Shown here piece by piece: positions 8,786-17,589 of a stretch of 64,000 bases of DNA. The notes beneath the pieces were generated by a model. That model searched no databases and was not told the origin of the DNA. It was given only the letters and a program-made list of their open reading frames with translations. This DNA is from LMUY01 sp965276785 (GTDB lineage Bacteria; Pseudomonadota; Alphaproteobacteria; Acetobacterales; Acetobacteraceae), in NCBI GenBank assembly GCA_965276785.1, contig OZ255629.1, positions 2,170,001-2,234,000 of the forward strand, written 5' to 3'. Made by a program: the position numbers and the translations under genes. The first letter of the stretch is position 1. The number at the start of each line of letters is the position of its first letter.

Positions 8786-10021
8786 TCATGCTGCTTGGAA
8801 CCCGGCAAACGGGTTGTCGCCATGCATATCCACCGCGAAGTCCTGCGCCGGGTCGAAGCGGTCGAGCCGGTAGCTGTCCACTTCCACCGGCAATCGCCGC
8901 TGCAGGGCCATGCTGGCGAGCGTCTCGCCGACGCCGGGCCCGCGTTGCACCCCGTAGCCGGTCAAGCCGCAGCCGACCCACAGCCCGCTCACCGAGGGAT
9001 ACGGCCCGACATAGGGGTGGCTGTCCGGCGTGCCGTCGAGCAGCCCGGCCCAATGCCCGGCCACGCCGCGGATGTCGTAGTCGCGGTAACGGTGGCGCAA
9101 TTGGCCCAACACCTGCTCCGATTGCGCGGCGGCCTTGCCGGCAAACTCGCCGGGCTCCTCGCGCAGCTCCACCGACGTCTTGGCCAGCACGCGCTCGGCA
9201 GTGTCTGCAGGGGCCTCGTATTCGCCGCTGGTGTTCGCCGCCATGATCGTGCCGGGATTGCGCGGGATGGCGATCACCCCTTGCACCCCGTCCAGCAACG
9301 AAGGCACCTCGGTCCATCGTGCCTCTTCGCCAACCGTCACGATGGTGTTGTGAGTGATGGCATGCTTCAGGGCGAGGTCCATGCCGGACGCCTGCAACAC
9401 CCGGCGTGTCCACGACCCGGTGGCGAGCACCACCCGGCCGGTCTCGATCACGTCCCCGTTGGCCAACGCCACGCCCGCCGCCGCGCTTTCGCGCACGGCC
9501 ACATGCGAGACGCCGCAGCCCTCCCAGATCACGCCGCCAGCCTCTCGGAACAGGCCGGCCAGCGCCCACACCAAGGCAGACGGGTACACCGTGCCGTCTT
9601 CCTTGGTGTAGAGCCCCATGCCGACGTCGGACAGCTCCATGCCGGGAAACCGCTGGCACAACCCGTCCGGCGACAGTTCGACCGCCTGCACCCCGGCCTC
9701 GCGCAAGTGCTGGCCGTAGGTGGAGACCGTGGCCGCGTCGTTGCTCGCCACCAGCGTGAGCCGCCCGACCGGGAACAGGCGGAACGCGCCGCCGGTGCGT
9801 TCCTGCAAATCGTGCATCAGTCGCTTGCTGCGCAGGATCAGGGCAGAGTCGGTGCTGTGCCACCGTTGCGTGTGCACCGAACCGGTGCCAAGCCCGGTGG
9901 CGCCGGAGGACAGCAGCCCGCGGTCCAGCACCATAACCCGGCGCAACCCGCCCTGCAGCAGGTGCCAAGCGGTGCTCAACCCCACCACGCCGCCGCCAAC
10001 CACCACCGCATCAAACGTCAT
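8786..10021 (-). CDS. FAD-dependent oxidoreductase (DAO / glycine-oxidase family)
   Basis: 411 residues. The N-terminal FAD dinucleotide motif is FDAVVVGGGVVGLSTAWHL, with LDRG at the end of the second strand. The C-terminal FAD-binding region (WVGCGLTGYGVQRGPGVGE) is typical of DAO-family amine oxidases such as glycine, sarcosine or D-amino acid oxidases. It is the first gene of the operon, 26 bases ahead of the binding-protein gene. This suggests that the imported substrate, or a product of it, is an amine oxidised here. Substrate specificity is inference. Confidence 0.87.
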   Translation of the reverse strand: MTFDAVVVGGGVVGLSTAWHLLQGGLRRVMVLDRGLLSSGATGLGTGSVHTQRWHSTDSALILRSKRLMHDLQERTGGAFRLFPVGRLTLVASNDAATVSTYGQHLREAGVQAVELSPDGLCQRFPGMELSDVGMGLYTKEDGTVYPSALVWALAGLFREAGGVIWEGCGVSHVAVRESAAAGVALANGDVIETGRVVLATGSWTRRVLQASGMDLALKHAITHNTIVTVGEEARWTEVPSLLDGVQGVIAIPRNPGTIMAANTSGEYEAPADTAERVLAKTSVELREEPGEFAGKAAAQSEQVLGQLRHRYRDYDIRGVAGHWAGLLDGTPDSHPYVGPYPSVSGLWVGCGLTGYGVQRGPGVGETLASMALQRRLPVEVDSYRLDRFDPAQDFAVDMHGDNPFAGFQAA

Positions 10022-10095
10022 GGCCGTCTCCTTGCAATGGCGACCACGCTAGGACACGCCCGAGGCGCTCGGCAATTCTTGACGCGTGATCCACC

Positions 10096-10147
10096 CTATG
10101 CAGGAACTCGCTTGTGGGGCCCTATGCTGGAACTCGCTTGTGGGGCC
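10096..10147. repeat. 26-bp tandem duplication at the 3' end of the DUF2442 gene
   Basis: Two adjacent 26-base copies (10096-10121 and 10122-10147) read CTATG-C/T-GGAACTCGC then TTGTGGGGCC, with a single mismatch. The second copy contains the last codons and stop (TAG, complement of 10122-10124) of the DUF2442 gene, so the first copy is a duplicated gene tail. Confidence 0.85.
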
Positions 10148-10538
10148 TGCCTCCCTTGTGGCCGTTCTCGCGGACGGCGGCAGCCTTGGCGGCCGCTCGG
10201 GCCGAACCGCCGCTCTTGCCGAACAGTCCGGCCATCCAGCGCGGCGAGCCGAAGACGCCCTGGAGCAGCGCTGGCAAGTATAAGTCCGCGTCGAGCTTGG
10301 GCCAGTGCAGCCCAAGGCCGCTAGGCGTAATTTCAACGACCGCCAAATCCGCTGGCTTGGCATCGGCTAAGCCCTCAGCCAAATGGGGCGGGAAGGCCAA
10401 TTCCAAGCCATTGCTCAGGCTGACCATCACGCGCGACACACGGCGATCGTAGCGCGCCGCGGTCGCACGCGGCGTCGCTTCCATGCGCTCGCGCATACGC
10501 TGTTCGGCTTGTTGGATCTCGGCATCAGAGATTTCCAT
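10122..10538 (-). CDS. DUF2442 domain protein
   Basis: 138 residues. Residues ~25-90 fit the DUF2442 family, a small domain of unknown function (YDRRVSRVMVSLSNGLELAF, then PPHLAEGL and VVEITPSGLGLHWP). The C-terminal 45 residues are basic and Ala/Gly-rich (KSGGSARAAAKAAA), longer than in minimal DUF2442 proteins. DUF2442 genes often sit directly after a DUF4160 gene, and a frameshifted DUF4160 gene overlaps this start by 14 bases. The pair has been suspected of toxin-antitoxin-like behaviour, but nothing in the sequence proves that. Confidence 0.75.
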   Translation of the reverse strand: MEISDAEIQQAEQRMRERMEATPRATAARYDRRVSRVMVSLSNGLELAFPPHLAEGLADAKPADLAVVEITPSGLGLHWPKLDADLYLPALLQGVFGSPRWMAGLFGKSGGSARAAAKAAAVRENGHKGGRPHKRVPA

Positions 10539-10772
10539 GAATCATCCCCCACTGGGTGCAAAGGGCTGGGACATGAGTCAGTAAATCGACCGCGATCTGA
10601 CTTATTTCGGGCCGATTGAACCCATAGCTCTCACGCAGTCGCCCCGGGCCGCCAGGGCAATTGAGCAAGAACACGGCTTCCCTCTTAGCGCCGACGACAT
10701 GCACATCGGCGGCGAGTGGTCGTTCGGGTAAATCGTTATCCGAAGTCCGTCGATGCGCAGGACCGTTTGCAC
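10525..10772 (-). pseudogene. DUF4160 protein, broken by a one-base frameshift
   Basis: From GTG 10772 the minus strand reads MQTVLRIDGLRITIYPNDHS then PP, ending at 10707. Shifting frame by one base at about 10706 continues as (H)VHVVGAKREAVFLL and LRESYGFNRPEISQ, and stops at 10525 inside the DUF2442 gene. The joined protein of about 82 residues has the DUF4160 pattern (DHSPPHVHV, then a basic strand and a helix ending in W). The span is 248 bases, one short of 83 codons. Too short for routine ORF calling and split, it is easily missed. The overlap with the DUF2442 start is the standard arrangement for this pair. Confidence 0.72.
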
Positions 10773-10887
10773 CTCATATCATAGCGCAGTCCCGAATGGC
10801 TGAGAATAGTCGGCGCTGCAAGGAGCCGTCGACTGCAGCACTGCCAGCGGAAGTGGGCACCACGCCGGAACTCTCGACACAGAGCCC

Positions 10888-10961
10888 TGGCTGGGGGACG
10901 TGGATTCGAACCACGATAAGCAGAGTCAGAGTCTGCTGTCCTACCGTTAGACGATCCCCCA
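10888..10961 (-). tRNA. tRNA-Gln (anticodon CTG)
   Basis: The cloverleaf is clear on the minus strand. The acceptor TGGGGGA pairs with TCCCCCA. The D-arm is GTCTAACGGTAGGAC, the anticodon stem GCAGA/TCTGC with loop CTCTGAC gives anticodon CTG, and the T-arm is CGTGG-TTCGAAT-CCACG. Discriminator G and an encoded CCA (10888-10890) complete it. It lies between the DUF4160 remnant and rlmE. Confidence 0.95.
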
Positions 10962-11025
10962 AACGGCGGCCGGCTGATACCATCCTCCACGCACCAGGGC
11001 AATCGCCACCACCGGAGCCACCACA

Positions 11026-11715
11026 CTGAGCAAGCCCCCCCCCGCCCCCCGCGGCCTGGACGTCTCACTGCGCACTGCCCGCGGGCGGACCACCGCGCAA
11101 CAGGCCTGGCTCCGCCGCCAGCTTAACGACCCCTATGTCGCCGCCGCGCGCGCCGCCGGCTGGCGCTCCCGCGCCGCGTTCAAACTGATCGAGCTCGACG
11201 ACCGCTTCCACCTGCTCACCAAGGGCGCCCGCGTGGTCGATCTCGGCGCCGCCCCCGGCGGCTGGAGCCAGGTCGCCGCAAAACGCGGGGCAGCGGCCAT
11301 CGTCGGCATCGACCTGCTCCCGATCGAGCCCCTTTCCGCGGCCACGTTCCTGCAAGGCGACTTCACCGACCCGGCGTTCCCCGCCCACCTCACCCAAGCG
11401 CTCGGCGGCGCACCCAGCCTCGTGCTCTCCGACATGGCCCCCAACACCACCGGCCACACCGCGACCGATCACCTACGCATCGTGGCCCTCGCCGACCTCG
11501 CGGCGGAATTCGCTATGGGCGTGCTGGCGCCGGGGGGTAGCTTCGTGACCAAGGTGCTGCAAGGCGGCTCCGAGAAGCAGTTGCTCGACCGGCTCAAGCA
11601 GGCATTCACCTCGGTCCGTCACGCCAAGCCGCCCGCCAGCCGCAAGGAGTCCAGCGAACTGTATGTCGTGGCCAAGGGCTTCCGCGGCCCAACCGGTGGC
11701 GTCACACGCACATAA
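11026..11715 (+). CDS. rlmE: 23S rRNA (uridine-2'-O-)-methyltransferase RlmE (FtsJ/RrmJ)
   Basis: 229 residues from a proposed CTG start. It shows the FtsJ tetrad K-D-K-E: Lys in RAAFKLIELD, Asp in LSDMAPN, Lys in FVTKVLQG and Glu in RKESSELYVV. The SAM motif is VDLGAAPGGWSQVA. It methylates U2552 of 23S rRNA late in 50S assembly. The first ATG/GTG/TTG in frame is GTG 11233, which would delete the catalytic Lys and the RTARGRTTAQQAWLRRQ region, so the start must be upstream. CTG 11026 (reading MSKPPP) with GGAG at 11013 is the only reasonable candidate. It sits beside a run of nine C, where a sequence error is also possible. Confidence 0.85.
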   Translation: MSKPPPAPRGLDVSLRTARGRTTAQQAWLRRQLNDPYVAAARAAGWRSRAAFKLIELDDRFHLLTKGARVVDLGAAPGGWSQVAAKRGAAAIVGIDLLPIEPLSAATFLQGDFTDPAFPAHLTQALGGAPSLVLSDMAPNTTGHTATDHLRIVALADLAAEFAMGVLAPGGSFVTKVLQGGSEKQLLDRLKQAFTSVRHAKPPASRKESSELYVVAKGFRGPTGGVTRT

Positions 11716-11755
11716 CTTGCGTGCGCCGGGTCGCCGCCTTATGTCGGGTCGCCAA

Positions 11756-11768
11756 GGCGCGGGGCGCC
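11756..11768. terminator. Short GC hairpin between rlmE and guaB
   Basis: GGCGC-GGG-GCGCC, a 5-bp stem, lies 40 bases after the rlmE stop and 24 bases before guaB. No T tract follows. This is only a weak terminator or leader-hairpin candidate. Confidence 0.25.
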
Positions 11769-11791
11769 TCTGCCCCCGGAGATCGCGGCCC

Positions 11792-13303
<1,512 letters not shown>

Positions 13304-13339
13304 CGCCACGAGGGATATCGTGCCCCGCCAGGCGCCCGC

Positions 13340-14635
13340 GTGACCCCCGCCGCCCGGCTTGCGGCCGCCATCGAGCTGCTCGCCGAGGTCGACGCCGCAC
13401 TCCGCCGCCCGGCCGACGCCACCGCCAACGAGTTCTTCCGCACCCGCCGCTTCATCGGCTCCGGAGACCGCCGCGGCGTGTCGGACCGGGTGTGGCGCGT
13501 GCTACGCAGCCGGCGGCGGCTGTCCTGGTGGCTGGACCGCGCCGGCACCGCGCCCACCGCGCGCATGCTGGTCGCCGCCTCGCTGCTGCTCGAGGGCTGG
13601 ACCGCGGCCGGCGTGCAGCAGTCCTACTCCGGCGGCCAATACGGCCCCGCGCCAATGCTGCCGCAGGAAGCCGCCGCCGCCGCGCAGATCGAGGGCCACA
13701 CGCTCGAACACCCCGCCATGCCAGACGCCGTGCGCTTCGAGCTGCCGGACTGGCTGCTGCCGCACGTAGCAGCCCGCTTCGGCGACGCGCTCGGCCCCGA
13801 ACTGGCCGCCATGGAACACCCCGCGCCATTGGACTTGCGGGTGAACCTCCTGCGCAGCACCCGGCCCGCCGCCATGGCCGCGCTGGCGGCGGAAGGCATC
13901 ATCGCCGAGCCCACCCCCTGGTCCGCCTGGGGCCTGCGCGTGGCCGGGCGGCGCCCCGTGACCTCCGGGGCCGCCTTCCAAACCGGGTTGGTCGAAATCC
14001 AGGACGAAGGCAGCCAATTGGTGGCGGCCCTGGTTGGCGCGCAGCCCGGCATGCGGGTGGCCGATTGGTGCGCCGGCGCCGGCGGCAAGACGCTCGCTCT
14101 GGCAATGACCATGGAGAACCGCGGCCAACTCCTCGCCTGCGACGTGCACGATCGCCGGCTGGAGGCCGCCGTGCGCCGCCTGCGCCGCGCCGGAGTCCAC
14201 AACGTGGAGCGCCACCTGCTGGTGCCCGGCGACAAATGGGCCAAGCGCCGCGCCGGCACCTTCGACCGCGTGCTGGTGGACGCCCCCTGCACCGGCACCG
14301 GCACCTGGCGCCGCAACCCGGACGCCCGATCGCGGTTGCTCCCGGCAGACCTCAACGAGTTGCTTCCCAAACAGGCCGCAATCTTGGACGATGCGGCCCG
14401 GCTGGTGCGCCCAGGCGGCCGCCTGGTGTTTGCGACATGCTCGTTGCTGCTGGAGGAGAACGAGGCGCAGGTGGATGCTTTCCTCACCCGACACCCGGAG
14501 TTTGCTGCCGTCGAGCTCGGCCGGGCCTGGCCGGCCGGCTGGCCCGCGCCCGCTCTCGGCACCGCCCTGTCGCTCACCCCGCGTAGCCACGGCACGGACG
14601 GGTTCTTCGCGGTGGCCTTGGAGCGGGCCGCATGA
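13340..14635 (+). CDS. rsmB: 16S rRNA m5C methyltransferase, RsmB/NOP family
   Basis: 431 residues. The N-terminal ~140 residues resemble the NusB-like RNA-binding domain. The Rossmann methyltransferase follows with SAM motif VADWCAGAGGKTLALA and motif IV VDAPCTGTGTWRRNPD. The nucleophile motif is ATCSLLLEENEAQV, with both conserved cysteines present. RsmB methylates C967 of 16S rRNA; the NOP family has several substrates, so the exact site is inferred. It starts at GTG 13340 and its stop overlaps the next ATG (ATGA 14632-14635). Confidence 0.88.
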   Translation: MTPAARLAAAIELLAEVDAALRRPADATANEFFRTRRFIGSGDRRGVSDRVWRVLRSRRRLSWWLDRAGTAPTARMLVAASLLLEGWTAAGVQQSYSGGQYGPAPMLPQEAAAAAQIEGHTLEHPAMPDAVRFELPDWLLPHVAARFGDALGPELAAMEHPAPLDLRVNLLRSTRPAAMAALAAEGIIAEPTPWSAWGLRVAGRRPVTSGAAFQTGLVEIQDEGSQLVAALVGAQPGMRVADWCAGAGGKTLALAMTMENRGQLLACDVHDRRLEAAVRRLRRAGVHNVERHLLVPGDKWAKRRAGTFDRVLVDAPCTGTGTWRRNPDARSRLLPADLNELLPKQAAILDDAARLVRPGGRLVFATCSLLLEENEAQVDAFLTRHPEFAAVELGRAWPAGWPAPALGTALSLTPRSHGTDGFFAVALERAA

Positions 14636-15195
14636 TTGCGGTGCGCCGCGCCCGGCCGGCCGATGCGCCGCTGATCGGCGCCGTGCATGTCGCGGCCTGG
14701 CGCAGCGCCTATCCCGGCATCCTGCCGGAGAGCTATCTCGCCAGCCTATCGGTGTCCCGCCACGCCGCGTTCTACGACCGCCAAATCCGCGGCGGCGGCG
14801 GCGTGTATGTGGCGATCGCCTCCGGCCAGGACGTGCCGGCCGGAACCGGTTCGCGTGTCGTCGGCTACACCACAGTCGGCCGCGCCCGCACCCACCTCCC
14901 CGCCGGCTTGCGGGGCGATGGCGAGGTGGAGACGCTCTACGTCCTGGACGATTGGCGGGACCGCGGCGTGGGCCGCAAGCTGATCCGCACCGGCGCCGCC
15001 CATTTGGCCGCGGCCGGCAGCCGTTCGGCCTTTTTGTGGGTGCTGCGCGACAACCCGAGCCGCTGGTTCTACCAGCACTTGGGCGGCCGCGCCGTCGCCG
15101 AAGCGCAGATCGGCTTTGCCGGGGTGAGCGTGCCCCAGATCGCCTATAGCTGGGACCCGATCGAGCGCCTCATCGCGGCCTCGCCCGCAAGCTGA
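14632..15195 (+). CDS. GNAT-family N-acetyltransferase
   Basis: 187 residues. The N-terminus VRRARPADAPLIGAVHVAAW is a typical GNAT opening. Acetyl-CoA motif A appears as VETLYVLDDWRDRGVGRKLI (the R-G-x-G pyrophosphate loop), and motif B is LWVLRDNPSRWFYQHLGG. It is translationally coupled to rsmB by an ATGA overlap. A substrate cannot be assigned; protein or small-molecule acetylation are both possible. Confidence 0.85.
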   Translation: MIAVRRARPADAPLIGAVHVAAWRSAYPGILPESYLASLSVSRHAAFYDRQIRGGGGVYVAIASGQDVPAGTGSRVVGYTTVGRARTHLPAGLRGDGEVETLYVLDDWRDRGVGRKLIRTGAAHLAAAGSRSAFLWVLRDNPSRWFYQHLGGRAVAEAQIGFAGVSVPQIAYSWDPIERLIAASPAS

Positions 15196-15257
15196 GCCGG
15201 AGCAAGCTCGGCCTGGCTGTCCGGTTCCAGAAAGATTGTTACCCAACAATTGATACC

Positions 15258-15497
15258 GTCATGCCCGGACTTGATCCCGGGCGGAGCAGCCAAAGGTTCC
15301 GCGGGCAAAGCCCGTGGAATGGCTGCGGAGGGATCCACGGCGTCCCAGCATCACCGGCCCAACCCGTTGAGAGCCAGTCCTCGCCAAGAACCGAACGACG
15401 TCATCAGCCGGACCGCGTGGATCCCTACGCAGCCATTCCACGGGCCTTGCCCACGGCACCTTTAGGCTGCTCCGCCCGTGTCAAGCACGGGCATGAC
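15258..15497. repeat. Long imperfect palindrome (two ~82-base inverted arms)
   Basis: The left arm 15258-15339 starts GTCATGCCCGGACTTGATCC. The right arm 15416-15497 is its near-complete reverse complement (ending GGGCATGAC). The arms enclose a 76-base centre. They differ at a handful of positions, so a cruciform or long RNA hairpin is possible. The same terminal 20 bases recur at 61552. The whole lies in the 351-base gap between the GNAT gene and the methylase gene; no gene is credible here and translated fragments beginning MPGLDPG are artefacts of the repeat. Confidence 0.85.
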
Positions 15498-15546
15498 GAT
15501 GGGGTTACTTGCTTGCCGATACGAACGTGAACCGGACAGTCATAGA

Positions 15547-16179
15547 TCAGACCCCGCCATAACGGGGCAAAAACAAGAGCTCTGCATCGGCAGACGGAGG
15601 CACCCGCACCAGCCGCCGGAAGATCGTTACCACTCGGAACCGGTGGTTGGTGCTCTTGACCATGCCGATCACCCCCTCGATCGTCCATTGGTCCTTGCGG
15701 TACATCGGCAGCACCTGGTCCAGCCACACCACCCGCGCGCCCTCCGCCATGCCCGCCGCCAGCGACCGCATCACCACGTTGCGCTGCACCATGGTGGTCT
15801 GGTAGCGCTCGGCGTCCTCAACGCTGTAGGGCGGGTCGGCCAGCACGAGGTCGTACTCCGCCAGCGGCACGGCGGAGAGGTCGTGCGCGTCGGCCAGCCA
15901 ACTGGGCTGCATCGCCGGGTTGCAATCCACCGTGTCGCCCGGCATGGCGCTGAGGTCCACCTTGCCGCTGAACACATGCAGCACGCGCTTGCGGTCTGGG
16001 AACAGGGCTGCGACCCGCCGCAGATAGCCGGCCGGGTAGCCACCATAATAGCCGCTGCGGACCCGGTAGTCGTTGCCCATGATCCAGGTCCCGACCACCC
16101 GCCCATCCTCGCTGAGGAACAGGCTGCGGGGGAATTTCGTCACCCGGCAATAGCTTTCGATCCGGTCCTGCCAGTCCAT
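15547..16179 (-). CDS. Orphan DNA-adenine-methylase-like protein (DPPY motif)
   Basis: 210 residues from ATG 16179; a longer reading from 16236 adds 19 residues without family support. The Rossmann motif VLHVFSGKVDLS and the catalytic tetrapeptide DLVLADPPYSVEDAE identify a SAM-dependent N6-adenine/N4-cytosine methylase fold. No target-recognition domain is obvious and no restriction endonuclease lies nearby. It could be an orphan or phage-derived methylase, or could modify something other than DNA. It is transcribed divergently from ihfB. Confidence 0.7.
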   Translation of the reverse strand: MDWQDRIESYCRVTKFPRSLFLSEDGRVVGTWIMGNDYRVRSGYYGGYPAGYLRRVAALFPDRKRVLHVFSGKVDLSAMPGDTVDCNPAMQPSWLADAHDLSAVPLAEYDLVLADPPYSVEDAERYQTTMVQRNVVMRSLAAGMAEGARVVWLDQVLPMYRKDQWTIEGVIGMVKSTNHRFRVVTIFRRLVRVPPSADAELLFLPRYGGV

Positions 16180-16282
16180 GCCGTCTCCCGCACACCTCGG
16201 GGCTCGTTTTGCCACGATGAGAAAGCACTTACACACCCGCGCGGATTCTCAAAAAAGAGCGTGTAAATTGAATGCCTTACTG

Positions 16283-16311
16283 TTGACGCCTCCGCGGCTC
16301 TCTGGCAGTTT
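16283..16311 (+). promoter_or_regulatory. Candidate sigma-70-like promoter of ihfB
   Basis: TTGACG (16283-16288), 17 bases, then CAGTTT (16306-16311), 25 bases before the ihfB ATG. The -35 is good and the -10 weak. This intergenic region between the divergent methylase and ihfB is visibly A/T-richer than its surroundings. Confidence 0.3.
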
Positions 16312-16335
16312 TCACGCAAGTGGAGCGCCGCTATC

Positions 16336-16656
16336 ATGACAAAGTCGGAGTTAATTGCCGAATTGGCGGCGGCCAATCCCCACCTGCTCGGCCGAGACGT
16401 GGATACCATCGTCAGCACCATTTTCGACGAGATCACCGCCGCCCTGGCCCGTGGCGAGCGGGTCGAACTACGCGGCTTCGGCGCCTTCACCGTGAAGCGG
16501 CGCGACGCCCGCACCGGCCGCAACCCGCGCACCGGCGAGGCAGTGCCGGTGGACGAAAAGGCGGTGCCGTTCTTCAAGGCCGGCAAGGAGCTGCGCGAGC
16601 GGGTTGACCGCGGCGGCCGCTCCGCCCGTTCGGCGCGCGAGCGGGTGGTCGCCTGA
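16336..16656 (+). CDS. ihfB: Integration host factor subunit beta
   Basis: 106 residues of the HU/IHF family. It has MTKSELIAELAA, then VELRGFGAFTVKRRDAR, and the DNA-minor-groove arm GRNPRTGEAVPV. The family signature and the VDEKAVPFFKAGKELRERV tail match the beta subunit. With IhfA it bends DNA sharply at specific sites, in transcription, recombination and replication. Its stop overlaps the lapA ATG by one base (TGATG). Confidence 0.92.
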   Translation: MTKSELIAELAAANPHLLGRDVDTIVSTIFDEITAALARGERVELRGFGAFTVKRRDARTGRNPRTGEAVPVDEKAVPFFKAGKELRERVDRGGRSARSARERVVA

Positions 16657-16964
16657 TGGTCGGCCTAATCTTCGCCGCCCCGTTCATCCTGCTGCTGGTG
16701 GTGTTCGCGTTGTCCAACCAGCAGCCGGTCTCGCTCGGCCTCTGGCCCACCGACCTGGTCTGGCAGGTGCCGGTCTCCCTCGCGGTACTGGCCGCCAGTG
16801 CGGTGTTTTTCGTCCTCGGTGCGCTGGTGGTGGGCATCAACTCGGTGGCGCAGCGCCGGCGGGCGCGCCGGGCCGAACGCCGGGTCCGCGCCCTGGAGAC
16901 GGAAGTCGACGCGTTGCGGCCGCGGCCCGCCCCCGGCACGGCCATGCGCGTGGTCGAGCACTGA
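16656..16964 (+). CDS. lapA: LapA-domain inner-membrane protein (DUF1049)
   Basis: 102 residues. Two N-terminal transmembrane helices (about residues 3-20 and 37-62) flank the LapA-type motif FALSNQQPVSLGLWP. A basic, helical cytoplasmic tail follows (RRRARRAERRVRALETEV). LapA/YciS proteins take part in controlling lipopolysaccharide synthesis in enterobacteria; transfer of that role here is inference. The order ihfB-lapA-trpF is common in alphaproteobacteria. Confidence 0.8.
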   Translation: MVGLIFAAPFILLLVVFALSNQQPVSLGLWPTDLVWQVPVSLAVLAASAVFFVLGALVVGINSVAQRRRARRAERRVRALETEVDALRPRPAPGTAMRVVEH

Positions 16965-16968
16965 ACCC

Positions 16969-17589
16969 ACGGCCCCGCTCGTCAAGATCTGCGGCCTGAC
17001 CACGCCCGAGGCCTATGAAGCGGCCGCGGCGGCGGATTACGTGGGCTTCGTGTTCTTCCCCCCCTCGCCCCGCTTCATCCTGCCCGCCGCCGCCGCCGCC
17101 ATCGCCACCCGCCCAAGCCCCGCCACCGTCGGCCTGTTCGTAGACCCGAGCGACCAAACCATCGCCGACACGCTCGCCGCCATCGCGCTGGACGTGCTGC
17201 AGGTGGTCGCCAGCCCCGCCCGCGTCGCGGCTTTGCGCGCGCGGTTTGGCCGCCCCGTCTGGCGCGCCGTCGGCGTCCGCTCCGCCGCCGACCTGCCGGC
17301 CAGTCTCGACGGTGCCGACGCCCTGCTGCTCGATGCCAAGCCGCCGGCCAGCGCCACCCGCCCCGGCGGCAACGCCACCCCGTTCGATTGGAGTCTGCTC
17401 CAGGGCTGGGCCGCGCCCGGCCCATGGCTGTTGGCGGGCGGCCTCACCGCTGCCAACGTGGCCACAGCAATCCACGCCACCGGCGCACCGGCGGTCGATG
17501 TCAGTTCCGGCGTCGAGCAATCGCCCGGCGTGAAGGACCCGGCGCGCATCGCCGCCTTCCTCCAGGCTGCCCACAGCGCCAGGCGTTGA
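16969..17589 (+). CDS. trpF: Phosphoribosylanthranilate isomerase (start codon unclear)
   Basis: About 206 residues. VKICGLTTPEAYEAA at the N-terminus, GFVFFPPSPRFI, and the C-terminal phosphate site LLAGGLTAANVATAI with VDVSSGVEQSPGVKD identify TrpF. It isomerises N-(5-phosphoribosyl)anthranilate in tryptophan synthesis. No ATG, GTG or TTG lies in frame between the lapA region and KICGL; the nearest in-frame GTG (16798) is deep inside lapA. Either a rare start (ACG 16969) is used, or one base is missing in the C-rich stretch 16972-16978. In the latter case translation would start at CTG 16961, overlapping the lapA stop. The usual next gene, trpB, is absent. Confidence 0.88.
   Translation, partial: TAPLVKICGLTTPEAYEAAAAADYVGFVFFPPSPRFILPAAAAAIATRPSPATVGLFVDPSDQTIADTLAAIALDVLQVVASPARVAALRARFGRPVWRAVGVRSAADLPASLDGADALLLDAKPPASATRPGGNATPFDWSLLQGWAAPGPWLLAGGLTAANVATAIHATGAPAVDVSSGVEQSPGVKDPARIAAFLQAAHSARR

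Noticed and set aside
7452..9968. A single 838-residue minus-strand open frame
   Set aside because: It joins out-of-frame readings of the oxidase and permease genes to the real binding protein; only the part from 8759 to about 7800 is genuine.
10888..10961. tRNA-Gln as attachment site of an integrated island
   Set aside because: No integrase gene and no repeated tRNA 3' end were seen in the window.
10661..11029. Plus-strand open frame spanning the tRNA-Gln region
   Set aside because: It covers the tRNA on the other strand and the DUF4160 remnant, and lacks any protein pattern.
15261..15530. Small proteins starting MPGLDPG
   Set aside because: They are translations of the palindromic repeat, also seen at 61555, not genes.
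16798..16968. GTG 16798 as the trpF start
   Set aside because: It would read lapA in another frame for 57 codons with no TrpF similarity.
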